In this document: positions 23,160 to 34,599 of the stretch, in pieces
Numbering within the stretch: the first letter of the stretch is position 1
How the letters are laid out: each line of letters opens with the position of its first letter
Origin: Peromyscus leucopus
Lineage: Eukaryota; Chordata; Mammalia; Rodentia; Cricetidae
DNA: 64,000 bases
Reading direction: 5' to 3'
Assembly (NCBI RefSeq): GCF_004664715.2
Contig: NC_051083.1
Span: 99,291,661 to 99,355,660 of the forward strand
The notes under the pieces: model-generated
Database searches by the model: none
What the model was told of the DNA's origin: nothing
The model's input: the letters and a program-made list of their open reading frames with translations, nothing else
Translations under genes and position numbers: made by a program

Positions 23160-24120
23160 GCAAGAATATCAAGGTAGACAGAATGCAAAGAATCAGTTGT
23201 CCTGTTGATTTACTCTTGAAGCTTTTACTGAAGTGACTATGCAGATTTTAATCCACAATGAGATAAGCCTTGTGTGTAAAAATGGTGTTTCATCCTTTTC
23301 AGTGACCCATTTATATGTAGTAGCTATGGAGACTACTAATGGAAGGGGCAATCAATGAAATATCACATGCCTGTACAATGCTATTTTTTAAGTATGATTT
23401 CAGAACTAAAAAGTCACAAAACTGTTGTTTGCCTTCAAATGGAAAGTTGGGCCTTTGAATAGTATAATCACATTTAATTATTATTTAATTATTATTCTGC
23501 TTACCTGATTCAATTTCCTGGCTGAGGAGTAGACAGTTAATCGCAATTTACATCATTGATCTGATTTTATAGTCAAATAAGAACTACTTAGTATGGCCTA
23601 TACCCAAGATATGTGTTTGAAATAGGAAATACCTAACCACATTTATTGTTTATCAGTTTGCATTTCATCCTTGCATCCAGCTATAAGCTGAACTGGCTAG
23701 CTTATTTTTAATTTTGCAATGCAATAGAAAGACTTGGAAGTAAATCACAACAGCTTGGGGATTTTCCATTGCTTAATGAAAGATTCACAGTTGAAAGTTT
23801 TAAGCTGCCTTCCTGACAATCTGTCTCCTTTATCAATTTCTTAACTGTTTTCCTGCTTGATAGTCTCTTCTTCAAATAGTAGAAGACACTTTCTTCTAAG
23901 GAGTAGCTTCTTCCTGCTGATTAGGGACATTGTCTCTACTCTGAATGCCCGTTCACTGGCTAGAGCAGGAGACAGATTGGGAGATGAAGAGATGGTATTT
24001 TATTATGGTGAGAGTTGTATATCTAGTTACTTGTCAGAAGGTGCAGGGTGGTTGATGACATCCACAAAAGCATGAAGGAGGAGTATAGGGAGGTGAGTAA
24101 ACTTCAGTGATTCCCAGATA
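23160..24120. other. Unassigned stretch
   Basis: No recognisable repeat and no exon-like frame. A 72-codon plus-strand frame near 23857-24075 lacks supporting signals. Confidence 0.45.
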
Positions 24121-24127
24121 TAATCAT

Positions 24128-24273
24128 TTTTTTTGAGGCAGGGTTTCTCTGTGTAGCTTTGCACCTTGCCTGGAACTCACTCTGTAGACCAGGCTGGCCT
24201 TGAACTCACAGAGATTCGCCTGCCTCTGCCTCCTGAGTGTGGAATTAAAGGTGTGTGCCTCCACTGCCCAGCA
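24128..24273 (-). mobile_element. B1 SINE, reverse orientation
   Basis: TTTTTTTTGAGGCAGGGTTTCTCTGTGTAGC, GTAGACCAGGCTGGCCTTGAACTC and GGAATTAAAGGTGTGTGCC are the B1 reverse complement. The cricetid-type core CTTTGCACCTTGCCTGGAACTCAC is present. Confidence 0.95.
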
Positions 24274-24297
24274 ATTTTTTAATAAAATTTTGTTTTG

Positions 24298-24745
24298 TGT
24301 CTATTTGACTATGATGGTTTCCTCTGAGTAGTGAGAGTGGCTGCATTGAGTGTGGAGGCAGCACAGAAGAGGATTATTTTATTGAAAAGAATCTTTGGCT
24401 TTGTCCCACAAGGAACAAGGCCCCTCATTTATATTCCCAGAGATGAGTGCAATTAGGAGATGTATGCGTTTTAGTTAGAAGATAGCAAAGGGAAATTCAA
24501 GACAATTGGCTAAGAATCCAAGAGGAGGAATCATGAGAAATAGGTCTTCCTCAGAAGAAGTTGATCCCCAAAAATAAGTTTTAGTATGCAGTACTAAGAT
24601 ATAGTTGGTTAGGTTGAAATATGGGATCTAATTTATCCAGTTGTCCTTTCAACTGGTTTAAACCTAGAGAGCCTTGGATGTCTCTGTTGGTTTAGAAGGG
24701 AATGGAGAAATGAGACAGACATTGAGTAATGAGTACAGCTTTATT
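24298..24745 (-). mobile_element. Possible 3' LTR of the ERV1 relic
   Basis: On the minus strand the stretch has promoter- and polyadenylation-like blocks: GAATATAAATGAGG, then TCAATAAAATAATCCTCTTCTGTGCTGCC, ending near GTCAAATAGACA. A further AATAAAGCTG block lies near 24740. It lies downstream of the integrase end at the place expected for the 3' LTR. No second LTR copy was found upstream, so the boundaries and identity are inferred from position. Confidence 0.35.
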
Positions 24746-26435
24746 ACAGAACATGAAAAATGAATGCATTGAGTAAGAAATCCCAGAAATGGGAGAGAGT
24801 AGAAAAGGAAACTTCCAAAAACTGGCACAAAAATAAGCAAAATTAAGGATAGTTTAGTTATGCATGAATACAAATGCTAATTGGAGAGAGGGGAAAAGGA
24901 GGGATGGAAATAAAAGAAGAAAGAAAAATAGAAGGCATGCTTTGTGTAGAATGATCTACAGAACCAGCATTAGAGAAAAGCAACTAGTGCACCAACTTAT
25001 AGGTTATGTTCTAACTTTGAATTGAGTTGTGGGTCCATGTATAAATTAAAAAAAAAAACAACTAAAGGAGGTTTATGTCCCAATACAATATACCTGAATA
25101 TAGTCCTATGACTAATATAAGAAGATGAATATGGTTAAAAATATAAATTTGGAAGACATGACTAGATACTTTGGAGAAGCTAGTTTTCAGTATCTCTCCC
25201 CATGTCCTCTGAGAAGATAATTGGAGTTGAGATGGAGTATTGGCCAAGAAGAATGTAAGTTAGGGTATCACATATTCCCACTTCTTGGCACTTAGACAGA
25301 AGTGTCAATTTATGTTCAAGAGGTGGGTCTTTTCATTGGTCATGATAAAAGAATCAGTTAAAAGAAGTAGGGACTAGGAACATACACAGCAGAAGAGAGT
25401 TAAGATAGAAGGCATATAATTTCTTCAGGGGAGATATCTTGGAGTTCCCCCAAGAAGGAGAAGATCTCCTATTAAGTTTCTGAAAAGCTGATATAAAAGA
25501 TACTCAGGTAAGGAAAGGGAGGGGAGTGGGGGTTGAATAAAGAGATATTGGAGTAAATTGAGTATAAGGCCTCAAACTTTGTCACTGTAGGCAGGAAGAA
25601 ACCCATCAGAATACTTATCAACTTTCTTCAACAGGAATCTGAGGTCCTCTATTGGCTCTCAAGTATATGGGGGACAGGCAATGACTTTCTTAGCTGTGGT
25701 GTTAACATATCCCTCTCGCTTGACTCTAGAAATGTGAATCCAAAGTATGATGCCTGGAACCTTAATAGCAAAGAAAATAAAAAGAAATGTATAAGAACTT
25801 TCCCATGGGATATCAAGTCAAGAATTAGGTGATCCCATACATCTCGGTTAGGGCTGAAAGGCAAAGCTAGTTTGTGAGTCAAAAAAAAAATGGAAATTTT
25901 AAGAATGATTCAGAAATTATGAAGTTAATAGTCTCAGAACCAGGGAAGGGACTTGTAAATAGAAATGGCCTAATGTGTTGGATAACCACGTTTCCTGGCA
26001 AAGTAGGATAGAGGTCCTTTTCAGGGTCTACTTAACTCATTGTACCTTATCTGGTGCCTGAGGAGTATAGGGAGCACTTTGACTGTAGAATTCTCGAGAT
26101 TAGGTATGTAATTTAGGGCATGAACAAGGACCTATTGTCAGCCTAGTTTTAACAAGAAGGCTAAATCATGCAATTATTTCTGTGAGTAAATGTTTCATCA
26201 TGACTGAGGCTCTCTTGGCTATGGTAGAGAATGTCTTATCCATCTAGTAAAGGTATGTCTATAAAAGTCAAAAGAACCTAAATCTTCAATATAAGGGCAT
26301 CTTGGTATAATCAATTTTCCAATTATCTCATAGTTATGATTCTGTGTTAAATGGATCACAGAGGGCCAGTGTTGCATATTCACCATTTAAAGAGTGAACA
26401 ATTTTGGAATATTACCTTAAAGCACCTCTTCAGTG

Positions 26436-26509
26436 AAAAAAAAGAAAAAAAGAGAGAGATATAAGAAAGAAAGAGAGAGGAAGGAAGGAAGGAAGGAAGT
26501 GGGAGAGAG

Positions 26510-26560
<51 letters not shown>

Positions 26561-26610
26561 AAAGAAAGAAAGAAAGAGAGAAAGAAAAGAAAAGAAAGAA
26601 TGAACAAACT
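26436..26610. repeat. (GAAA)n / (GGAA)n polypurine microsatellite
   Basis: About 170 bases of pure purine on the plus strand, mostly GAAA with a GGAA block near 26480-26498. It lies within the integrase part of the ERV relic. Overlapping Phe/Leu/Ser-rich frames on the minus strand are artefacts. Confidence 0.97.
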
Positions 26611-27741
26611 GGGGAAGCTTGTAGAATCTCAATAACTTTCCATTGGATAACTTGGATATCTGAGCCTTCCATCTGCACAGAAATCATGCTTGAATGCCTT
26701 CCCTGTAAAACCCATTTTTTTTAAGAAAAATTCATGGCAAGTTTGTAGAGACTGAAAAAAATGAGGGATCAAACTACAGACAAGTTGGCTCTATGGCTGC
26801 CTAGTCAGGTAGGTAGTTCTTTCAAGTTACTTTGTTTTCTCCCTCTGATGTCTCTGTAATGTAGCAGATTTTGTTGAGGCAGCAGTGTGGCTTCTAGAGA
26901 CTGGAGTACTTACAGGTCATGTTTTATGGGGGAGTTTCTAAATGTCAGGAAGTACATACCACCAATATGGATGCACGGTTGAGAAAGTCTAGAGAGGCAT
27001 ACTTAGAATTTATATATATGGTAACCCTCTTCTCTTTAGCTGAAGTCATTGATTGAGTGAGAACTATAAGCTTGATCAGCTGGTGTCTTACAGCACCTGA
27101 GCCTCGGGGATCTCAGGAAGGAAGACCACTGACTAGCCCTCAAGTCATTACCCTTCCACAAAACTACTCCCATCTATGAAGCCAGGACCATCTGTGTCCA
27201 GTATATTTGTGCTAGTGAGGACATTTGAACTGGATGAATTACTTTATACTTTGAGTATGTTGATGCACTGGAGTGGAGGGATCTGGTATTAGGATCATGG
27301 TGGCTCAAGTAAGAAAAATGAAGGTCTAGAGTAACTTTGGAATTTTCAAAAAGTAAGCTGTTGTCAATCAGCCAGATTGCCCATTCAAGATAGAGAAAAT
27401 CTCCTACTTGTTTTGAGGTATATGCTATTACTGGATGTCCTATAGTAAGCTTGAAGGACTCTTCTCTTGGAGAGTGCTATGCAGTAGTAGGCTGAAGTCA
27501 GCTGGCTGATCTAAAGCTATTGAGTCTAGTGTTTCAGCCACATATCTCACAATATCTTTATGACCTCAATATGCAGGTTAATGTTCCCAGGACAATCCCT
27601 CTTCTCTGAGTTACAAAAGGGTGAAAGGGCATGTCTATCTGGGAAGCTAAGTTCAGGGTTCTGAGTAAGAGAGGTTTTAATTGGTTATATGCCTCTTCTT
27701 GTTGGTTATATGCCTTCTCCCACAGCAGACTCTCCTTAAAA

Positions 27742-27743
<2 letters not shown>

Positions 27744-27794
<51 letters not shown>
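27744..27794. repeat. (CA)n microsatellite inside ERV pol
   Basis: About 25 uninterrupted CA units between the RT and connection remnants. Confidence 0.97.
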
Positions 27795-27798
<4 letters not shown>

Positions 27799-28404
27799 CT
27801 TAGCTACTAATCTATAAGTAGGTATCCAAACATAATGAGAAAGGACCAGCGTTGTCCCTAGGTATTAAGCAAAGAAAAATGTTTACTTAATTTAATTTTC
27901 TCTTCTGATATACTTCTTTCACTGAAATGGTCTCTAGTCCCATGACTTCAAACTTCTGTTGCACTTGCTGGGTTTTAGAGGACAAGAACTTGTATTCCCA
28001 ATTAGTATGGAAGTTTTGAGTACATACATGTTGTTCTGATTGTTTCTGAGTAGGGATATAGGAAGCAAGTCATCTAAACACTGGAGTAGCTGACTCACTC
28101 CAAGGAGTTAATCATGTAAATCTTGGCAAAGGACCTGGCTGAACAAGTGGGACCTGTCCCTGAATCCCTGGAGAAAGAATGTTCAGGTCAACATATGCAA
28201 ATTCTATTTTAATCCATTTCAAGTTTAAAATGGGGCGTGAGGCTAAGAGTTATGGTATGGTAGTATGTAAAAGAGTATGTCCTTTAGATCCGAGATGTAA
28301 AATAAGTTGTGATCTGTAGATTTTTAGTACAGAGAAATGGAGAGTTGGGGGATCATTGGACTGAGCAAGAGAACAGGTTTATAGATATCCCTCAAGTCTC
28401 ACTA

Positions 28405-28534
28405 CCCTTTAAAAAATCTTTTTCTAGATAATAATGTAACATTGATCCATTCTCTTTTCTTCATCCAATACCCCTTCTGCTCTCTTTCAAATTTATGGAC
28501 TTTTATATTAATTTCTATTGTACACACACACACA

Positions 28535-28591
<57 letters not shown>

Positions 28592-28665
28592 TCCTAAAAC
28601 TAATGTTTGGCCTGTGTAATATTACTTGTATATATGTTTTCAGGGCTACCATTTCTTTTTTTTAA
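28405..28665 (-). mobile_element. Lx-type L1 3' tail inserted in the ERV, minus orientation
   Basis: Read on the minus strand: GGTAGCCCTGAAAACATATATACAAGTAATATTACACAGGCC, (GT)n, GAAATTAATATAAAAGTCC, CATAAATTTGAAAGAGAGCAGAAGGGG. This is the Lx 3' tail. It sits immediately upstream of the RT remnant, between RT and a possible protease trace. Confidence 0.8.
28521..28589. repeat. (CA)n microsatellite
   Basis: About 34 CA units with one TACA interruption, at the variable site of the Lx tail. Confidence 0.96.
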
Positions 28666-28669
28666 TTGG

Positions 28670-30340
28670 GAAGACCAGAGTCCTCTAAGGGAAGTTGCAG
28701 AGCATGAAGAGGCCGTGTCTGATAAGTTAGTAATTACAGGCTCCAGATTTCTCTAGGGTTCTTGTGTAAGGAACACTGTTTCCTATTAGGAAAGAAACAG
28801 AAGTTCTGTAAGGCAATCCTAACAGTTTGACAGATTTTGCTGTTCTTGGAATTCTTAGGGTCTACTTCTGGGAACATAGGAGAGGAGTGAGGAATATATT
28901 TTATTTCCTTACTTTCCTTTCATTAAAAAAGAACCTTGCCTTTGGTTTCCTGTTTCATTCTTTGTCTTGGAAAGTGCTCTAACACAGGTGCCCTAAGGGG
29001 ATCTCAACCAAGGACAGAAGTGATTTTGCAGTTCTCTGGTAATAGTATTTAGGACATGGCCTGGTGAATATTAAGCACCTAAAACTCATATCCACTGTTA
29101 TTCATGAAGAACCTTAATAAGAAAGTAAGATTAAGCTTCACTCCCAAGAAAATGTTCCAGGAGAGTCAAAAAAAGAAAAAACACATGAGAAGTTATACTT
29201 GCCTCTCAACAAAGAAAATATCATGTCATTTGTCAAGATCTCACTACAAAGTGGGGAAGCAGTTCAGAACTTATATTCCTAATTTGAATGGATGGGTTCA
29301 AATCACAACCTTTGTCTTTATAAATTATTAATGAGCTTTGAAAGTTGCTTTTCTCACCTGCCAAATGGGTAAGCCTCAAAGCTTGAACAGACACTCATTC
29401 TAACAGCTAAGCAAGCAATTGCTAACAGTGGTACTGCCTTAGTCTTTGCTAAAGCCCTGCTTTCTAGAATATTGCCTGATAAGTACCAAATGCCCTTAAT
29501 GGATTATCTCAATCAAAGTGCTACAGTGAATGTTGGTTATCTTCTCTATCCCCTGCCCAAACATAACACACAGAGCAGAAAGCATGGGAACAAATCTTTG
29601 TGGTACTGTTTGTAGACAAGATAATGTGGAAAGAAAGAAATAGCTAGATAAAGCCTTGTACCTCATCTCCTAGATGCTGATGTAGCCTTCAGAAAGAATG
29701 AAGGGAGTCCCTGATAGCAACAGAAGTTTCCCAAACCATATTATTAAAGATTCTTTTAAGGTTACAGGAGAAAGTGAAAGAGGAAATCAGGAGGGTGAGG
29801 CATGGATTCTATGGTTCAAACCTTATTTTGAAGTCTTAATCCTTTTGTAAAGCTCTGACTATGAGGCAGTTAGTTGCTTGCCTGAACCTGACTGTGAAGA
29901 GGCCAGTGAAATATGTGACAGGATGGTGTGGAGAAGAACCAGCACTAAATAATTTTAGAGTCCTCCCTTCCCCTGTAGTTTCTGCTTGGATAATTCAATC
30001 CACAGATTCTTTGCCCAAATAGCATTTTTGTAAGCTTGGGGGAAGTGAACTTTCTCCTTTCTGGTCTTCATTATCCCTTTTCTCTAAGGCCATCTAAGAA
30101 GCATGACACAGTGAAACAGACAGTTTAGGAGCAAACACCTTTAAAGGTCTTTGGGAATTTAAATTGATTGAAACTGCCCGAGGGAATGTATTTTCTGAAT
30201 GGTTTTTGATAAGCCATTCAAAGAAAAGAGTCCTTCAAATGACTCTATTACAAAGTTTCCCAAACTAAGCACTATTTGTAGGAACTCTTTCTTTTCCAGT
30301 GACGGGCTTAAGAATGAAGAAAAAAAGCAAAAAAGTACAA
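28670..30340. other. Probable 5' part of the ERV relic or unassigned sequence
   Basis: On the minus strand 28760-28860 weakly recalls the retroviral protease region (a HSVLTQNP-like spacing), but the catalytic DTG is not present. I found no gag zinc knuckle and no 5' LTR. The rest is unassigned. Confidence 0.3.
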
Positions 30341-30351
30341 AAGAATGAGAA

Positions 30352-30448
30352 GGAGTTGGGGATTTCGCTCAGTGGTAGAGTGCTTGTCTAGCAAGCACAA
30401 GCCCCTCCCTAGGTTCAGTCCTCAGATACGGGGTGAAAGAAAAAAATG
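30352..30448 (+). mobile_element. ID SINE with 11-bp target duplication
   Basis: GGAGTTGGGGATTTCGCTCAGTGGTAGAGTGCTTGTCTAGCAAGCACAAG is a well-preserved ID core. AAGAATGAGAA flanks it at 30341-30351 and 30449-30459. A/B-box regions look intact, so it is one of the younger SINEs here. Confidence 0.93.
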
Positions 30449-30459
30449 AAGAATGAGAA

Positions 30460-33230
30460 AAATAGAAAATATGACTATTTAAAGGACCTGAAGCTAACAG
30501 AAAGGCATCCCACTTGAATAAAGGATTTTTGTAGTTGTTTTGGGCAAATAGGTAGAGAAAAAACCCTCAATGTTTATCTTTACATTAGAAATAACTTTCA
30601 TGGTTCAGTTTCATTTTATGTAACAACTTTCTAAATGTAAAGTGAACAAGGGAAAGAGCTCATAGTTATTTCCGTCCTCATGTGATGCTTCTCTTGGGTA
30701 GGAAGACAAAGATCTAGGCGCACTGTGTACCCAGTGCTTTGCTTCAATGCACTGCAGTTTCAGAATCTCATTACCAATTTAGTAGTTACAGGAAGGGAAA
30801 GACCTTTCATGGAGCCAAACAAATTATTTCCTCCCATTTTATTCAGTCTCTCCTTTCCCCGAGGAGAAGTGGTAGACTAGGAAGTTTACCCTTGAACTGC
30901 ATTTATGTTATACAATGGTTTTTAATTCACAAATTCTAAAACCTCTTCAGCATCAAGCAATTTTTCAAAGGCTCAGAGATAACAATGAGTGGGAAAAAAG
31001 GAAGCTAGGCAGCCCAATAACAGGAACAGTCGTGGCAAGAGCAGCCAACAGCAAGTCACGTTCTTTCAGTGGTGCCTTTAGGAAACACAGTCTTAGAGGA
31101 AATCGACAATTAAAATATTAAGTCAGAATTGCAGTCTCTGAAGTGGTGACCTCTCCCCCTTTCTGGTGTGTTTTGCCTGCAAAACAGCAGGCTTAAAACC
31201 CCCAGTTAGATGATATACGAGGAAAATAAAATTTGCAAGATGAAGCAAAATTTGTTTTCTATTTGAAGGTTCACAGGACCTGGAACTGATTAGATTTTTT
31301 TTTTTTTTTTTTTGAGAAAATCAACGTAACGATCATTACTGAAATGTAACATACATTGAATTCTGTAACCAGCTGAACCACAGGTGATTAATCATTAAGG
31401 CAATCACTTATTCTCTACTATTTTTAGGAATTTTAGATATTTCATTATAAATTCAAACTAATAAAAGCACCTCTTTAGAGGCAGCTGGTTGTAAATGGGT
31501 CCTGAACTATATAAAATATAGATACAGTTAAATTAGCTGTCTTTTCCCATTAAAAACATACTGAATTTTAATGTATACAGTGCAATAGAAAAGATTGATT
31601 TTTTTGTATATAAATGACTTGTTCCTGTTCAAAAATTTCAATGATGAAGTTTTTAAGAGAAAGTTACTTAAATGGACAAGTGACATGCATTGGACAAGTG
31701 ATGTACATTGTGGGCATAGCAGTTACCTAAAGCTGAAAAAGCAAAACCTTGCTCTTCCTACCAGTGTGGGACAAAACTAAATGAAAAGGCTAAACATTAG
31801 AAATTCTAATTCTTAAAAAACAAACAAACAAACAAACTTCCTTAAGTATAACTAGACATGTGGCTGATAATATGTTCAGAAGCTTTATTGATTCTACAAT
31901 ATGAAGCCCCACTAAAATGATAAATGAGGACTCAATTTCTATGAGTTGTTATACAAAAGGAAAACAGTAATGCACCATTTTATTAGATATTTCTTTTGTC
32001 TTTTAATTTCTTCCAAGGTCTCATTATAACAGCAGGAAAATATATATATGGGGTCCAGCTAGTGGGCAGTGCAGTGCATTCTCTTGCTTTAGTTGACATA
32101 AATTGTTTTCTAACTCCTGCTGTCAAAACAAGTAGGGGTGAACATGATTTCATTTATGATGGGATCCTTTGATAGAGTTTTCTTCCTATGAGCTATTTAC
32201 GGATTATGCTTTACAGCCTGTTAGTATTTGGTGGGAAATGGAGAGAACGGGAAGGACTTATGAGTAACAAGTCTTAAAATTATGAGAGGTCTTCAGCTAA
32301 CCAGTTCAGCATTTCAGCAATTTTAGTAGCAACAGTGCTTGCGGTTTTGTAAGAAGTGCTTTAAGTTCAGTAAGCAATTGGTTCTGAATATGGGCTTAAA
32401 ACTGCATTTGCTACCAACATGGATACCATAGCGGATCAATTAAGAACAGGGATGTGTTATTGAGCACATACTTACCTAAACAGCTGGATATTACAGGTGC
32501 TATCTCTAATGTTCCTATAGTATCTGTTAACCCTTGTAGTGACAGCATGATGTCAGGTAACCTTGTATGTATGTATATGCTTGTGATAGTACATGTAATA
32601 AATCTTAGAAATTGCTTAACTGGAATCTTGGTAGAGACATAAGAGATAGTTATTTCTACCTTCATGTTTTCACCTTGCTGAATCACTGAGGAACAAATTA
32701 AGTCTGCAGCTTCCTAGGTAGTACTCCCCTGCTGAGCTCAAAGGTAGGTTAGGCAAGCATAGTTTTATTATACTAAGTGTCAAACATAGTTTAATGCTAC
32801 TTTCTTCGTCTTTTTTATTATTTTTTTATGCCAAATTCCAGTTATTGAAGGAGGGAGGTGGTCTTAAATACAGGCTTACAGCACAATGGAAGAACCCTGG
32901 AGGGCAGAAGTTCCCTACAGATATTTTACAATCTTGCATCTAAGCTGTTAACACCCATTATGCAAGATACATAGACAAGGAATTTCCCTTAAGCATTCAG
33001 GAGGGTGAAACCTGGGAGAGAATTAGCATATCAAGGTCTAGGTCAGCAAACAAGGCAACAGTTTTCTTCTTTTTTTTTTTTTGTTTTCTTCTTAATATAC
33101 TTTCTGTAGATACTTTACTAAGTGTGTATACAAAGAGAAGACTTCTTTTTAAGTTGTTACAAAAATATTTCATGGGTGTGAGACAGGCCAGTCATCTATT
33201 GATGAGCATTTCATTTGGTTTTGATCTTGA
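30460..33230. other. Long unassigned stretch
   Basis: No recognisable repeat apart from T runs near 31296-31313 and 33070-33082. The interval 30690-31125 is less AT-rich and has two overlapping plus-strand frames of 66-68 codons, without splice support. The 32.8-33.06 kb part may be an old LTR relic, but I cannot prove it. Confidence 0.4.
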
Positions 33231-33234
33231 CTTT

Positions 33235-33480
33235 TTTTTTTTCTTTCATCAAAAACAGACAATTTTAATAGAATATATTCTGATTATGGGTTTCCCCTCT
33301 CACAACTTTTCTGAGATTCGCTCTACCTCCCCTCCCATTCAAATCCATACCCTGCCATCTAAAGAATAATAATAAAATAAGATAAGACAGAACAAAATCA
33401 AACAAACCTTAATAAGACCAAACAAAGAAACAAAAAAAGCACAAGAAACACATCTACATTAACAGTATCATTGTATGTAT
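33235..33480 (-). mobile_element. Old L1 3' end, minus orientation
   Basis: GACAATTTTAATAGAATATATTCTGATTATGGGTTTCCCCTC, CTACCTCCCCTCCCATTCAAATCCATACC and a run of AATAAAATAAGATAAGACAGAACAAAATC matches the reverse complement of old muroid L1 3' ends. The upstream limit may reach 33.7 kb. Confidence 0.6.
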
Positions 33481-33973
33481 TTCTTTGCTTACATGTAACA
33501 GTAATTTTGAGAAGTAAAAATACTGGGCAATTCAAAAACCTTTATTTTCAACTTAATCACTGGCAAATATTTGAAAGACATTCCGTCATCATGATGCTAT
33601 CAGATGAGGTGAGCTCTTTCGGCTGCCATGGTGGATTATGTTCCCAGGAATTCAGTTTAAACACATACAAACAAGTGACAATGAATAACTGGAAGTCTGA
33701 GTATACATTAGGGCTTCTCTTTTGAACTATAAAATACAGTAAAGTAAAATATTTGTGGATTAGGCGAGAATGGAGGAATCAATGCAGGTTCCACTGGCAC
33801 TGATGGTCTTGGGATAGCTGGATCTTTTCTTCTTAGAACCATAGTTTTGAAGATCATTCCCCTTCTTTGTGCTACTGGGAGATTTTGCAAACTAGCCTGG
33901 TGGGAGGTCTTCTGGTTATGGCCATGCTTCATTGAGGATGATAGTAGGACCCTTGCCCTTTGGTCCTCCTGTC

Positions 33974-33977
<4 letters not shown>

Positions 33978-34003
<26 letters not shown>
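33978..34003. repeat. T run
   Basis: About 25 consecutive T. It has no clear SINE body attached, and it creates Lys-rich artefact frames on the minus strand. Confidence 0.9.
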
Positions 34004-34004
<1 letters not shown>

Positions 34005-34354
34005 GCCAGTTTGGTACCATAAAGTGAGCTGATTTGCCCTATCACATTCTTCCACCATGGTGTCCTGCCATGGATGAAATAAGTGAATCCTACAGAAGTG
34101 AAAATCATATTCCCTAGGTTACATAGCATAACAAAACCTGATTGAACAGATTTCTGTCTAATTTTCAAAGACTACATTTCTAAGTAATATGCACCTTACC
34201 ATGTCACACTAGAAAGACAGGAGGGAAAAAGAAACTTTTGATTTCAATAGGAGGCAAGTTTAGAATGAAATCTTAAAGACTGTAACTGAGCTAAGGATCA
34301 CACAAATTTCACTTATATCAGGGCTAATAACATAATGCTTCAAAGCATTTTGCT

Positions 34355-34410
34355 TTGCTGTGCTGACTCTTTTGACCACTAAGCCATCTAATGGCCCTGT
34401 TTCTCTCCCT
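34355..34410 (-). mobile_element. B2 SINE fragment, reverse orientation
   Basis: GCTGACTCTTTTGACCACTAAGCCATCTAATGGCCC is the reverse complement of a B2 head, diverged and truncated. Confidence 0.55.
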
Positions 34411-34494
34411 CTTAATCTGTCTTTTTCCCTTTTGTTTTGGGCCTAGCCAGGACCAGTAAAAGAGACAAGGAAGTTTGTGCTATCATTATACTTT

Positions 34495-34590
34495 ATATTA
34501 TATTATTTGTTTTTTAATAATTTCTTTATTTAAAATATTTTCTTTCCTTTTACATACCAACCCCTGTCTCCCTCCCTCCCTCCTTCCAAT
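34495..34590 (-). mobile_element. L1 3' end scrap, minus orientation
   Basis: TTTAAAATATTTTCTTTCCTTTTACATACCAACCCCTGTCTCCCTCC resembles the reverse complement of the L1 3' terminus seen at 42.5 kb. Confidence 0.4.
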
Positions 34591-34599
34591 CTAGTATTA

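Larger units (their letters stand above)
25690..28395 (-). pseudogene. Ancient gammaretrovirus-like (ERV1) pol, heavily broken
   Basis: Running down the minus strand, I see pol landmarks in the correct order. Reverse transcriptase has DLKD at 28279-28290, a QGF-type motif in 28130-28170, and the catalytic YVDD site decayed to CLDD at 28069-28080. The connection region follows at 27560-27690. RNase H shows an FIDGSS motif in 27157-27204 and an NSKYA form of the TDSRYA motif (Asp lost) at 26991-27010. The integrase core lies around 26110-26290 with its second catalytic Asp gone, and the third catalytic Glu position near 26050-26070 reads Gln next to a stop. The integrase C-terminal WIH motif lies in 25712-25766. 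Stops and frameshifts are frequent, so no protein can be made. Motif spelling points to class I (gamma-like). No env motif was recognised below 25.6 kb. Confidence 0.85.

Noticed and set aside
26380..26687. Three overlapping Phe/Leu/Ser-rich minus-strand frames
   Set aside because: They are translations of the (GAAA)n tract.
27558..27791. Minus-strand frame starting with a Cys-Val repeat
   Set aside because: The start comes from the (CA)n tract. The rest is the ERV pol connection region, already annotated as pseudogene.
33520..34170. Possible processed pseudogene on the minus strand (Lys-rich frame, AATAAA at 33541-33546)
   Set aside because: The A run lies inside the frame, not after the AATAAA, there is no target duplication, and no parent gene is recognised. 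An old L1 3'UTR extension explains the lower part as well.
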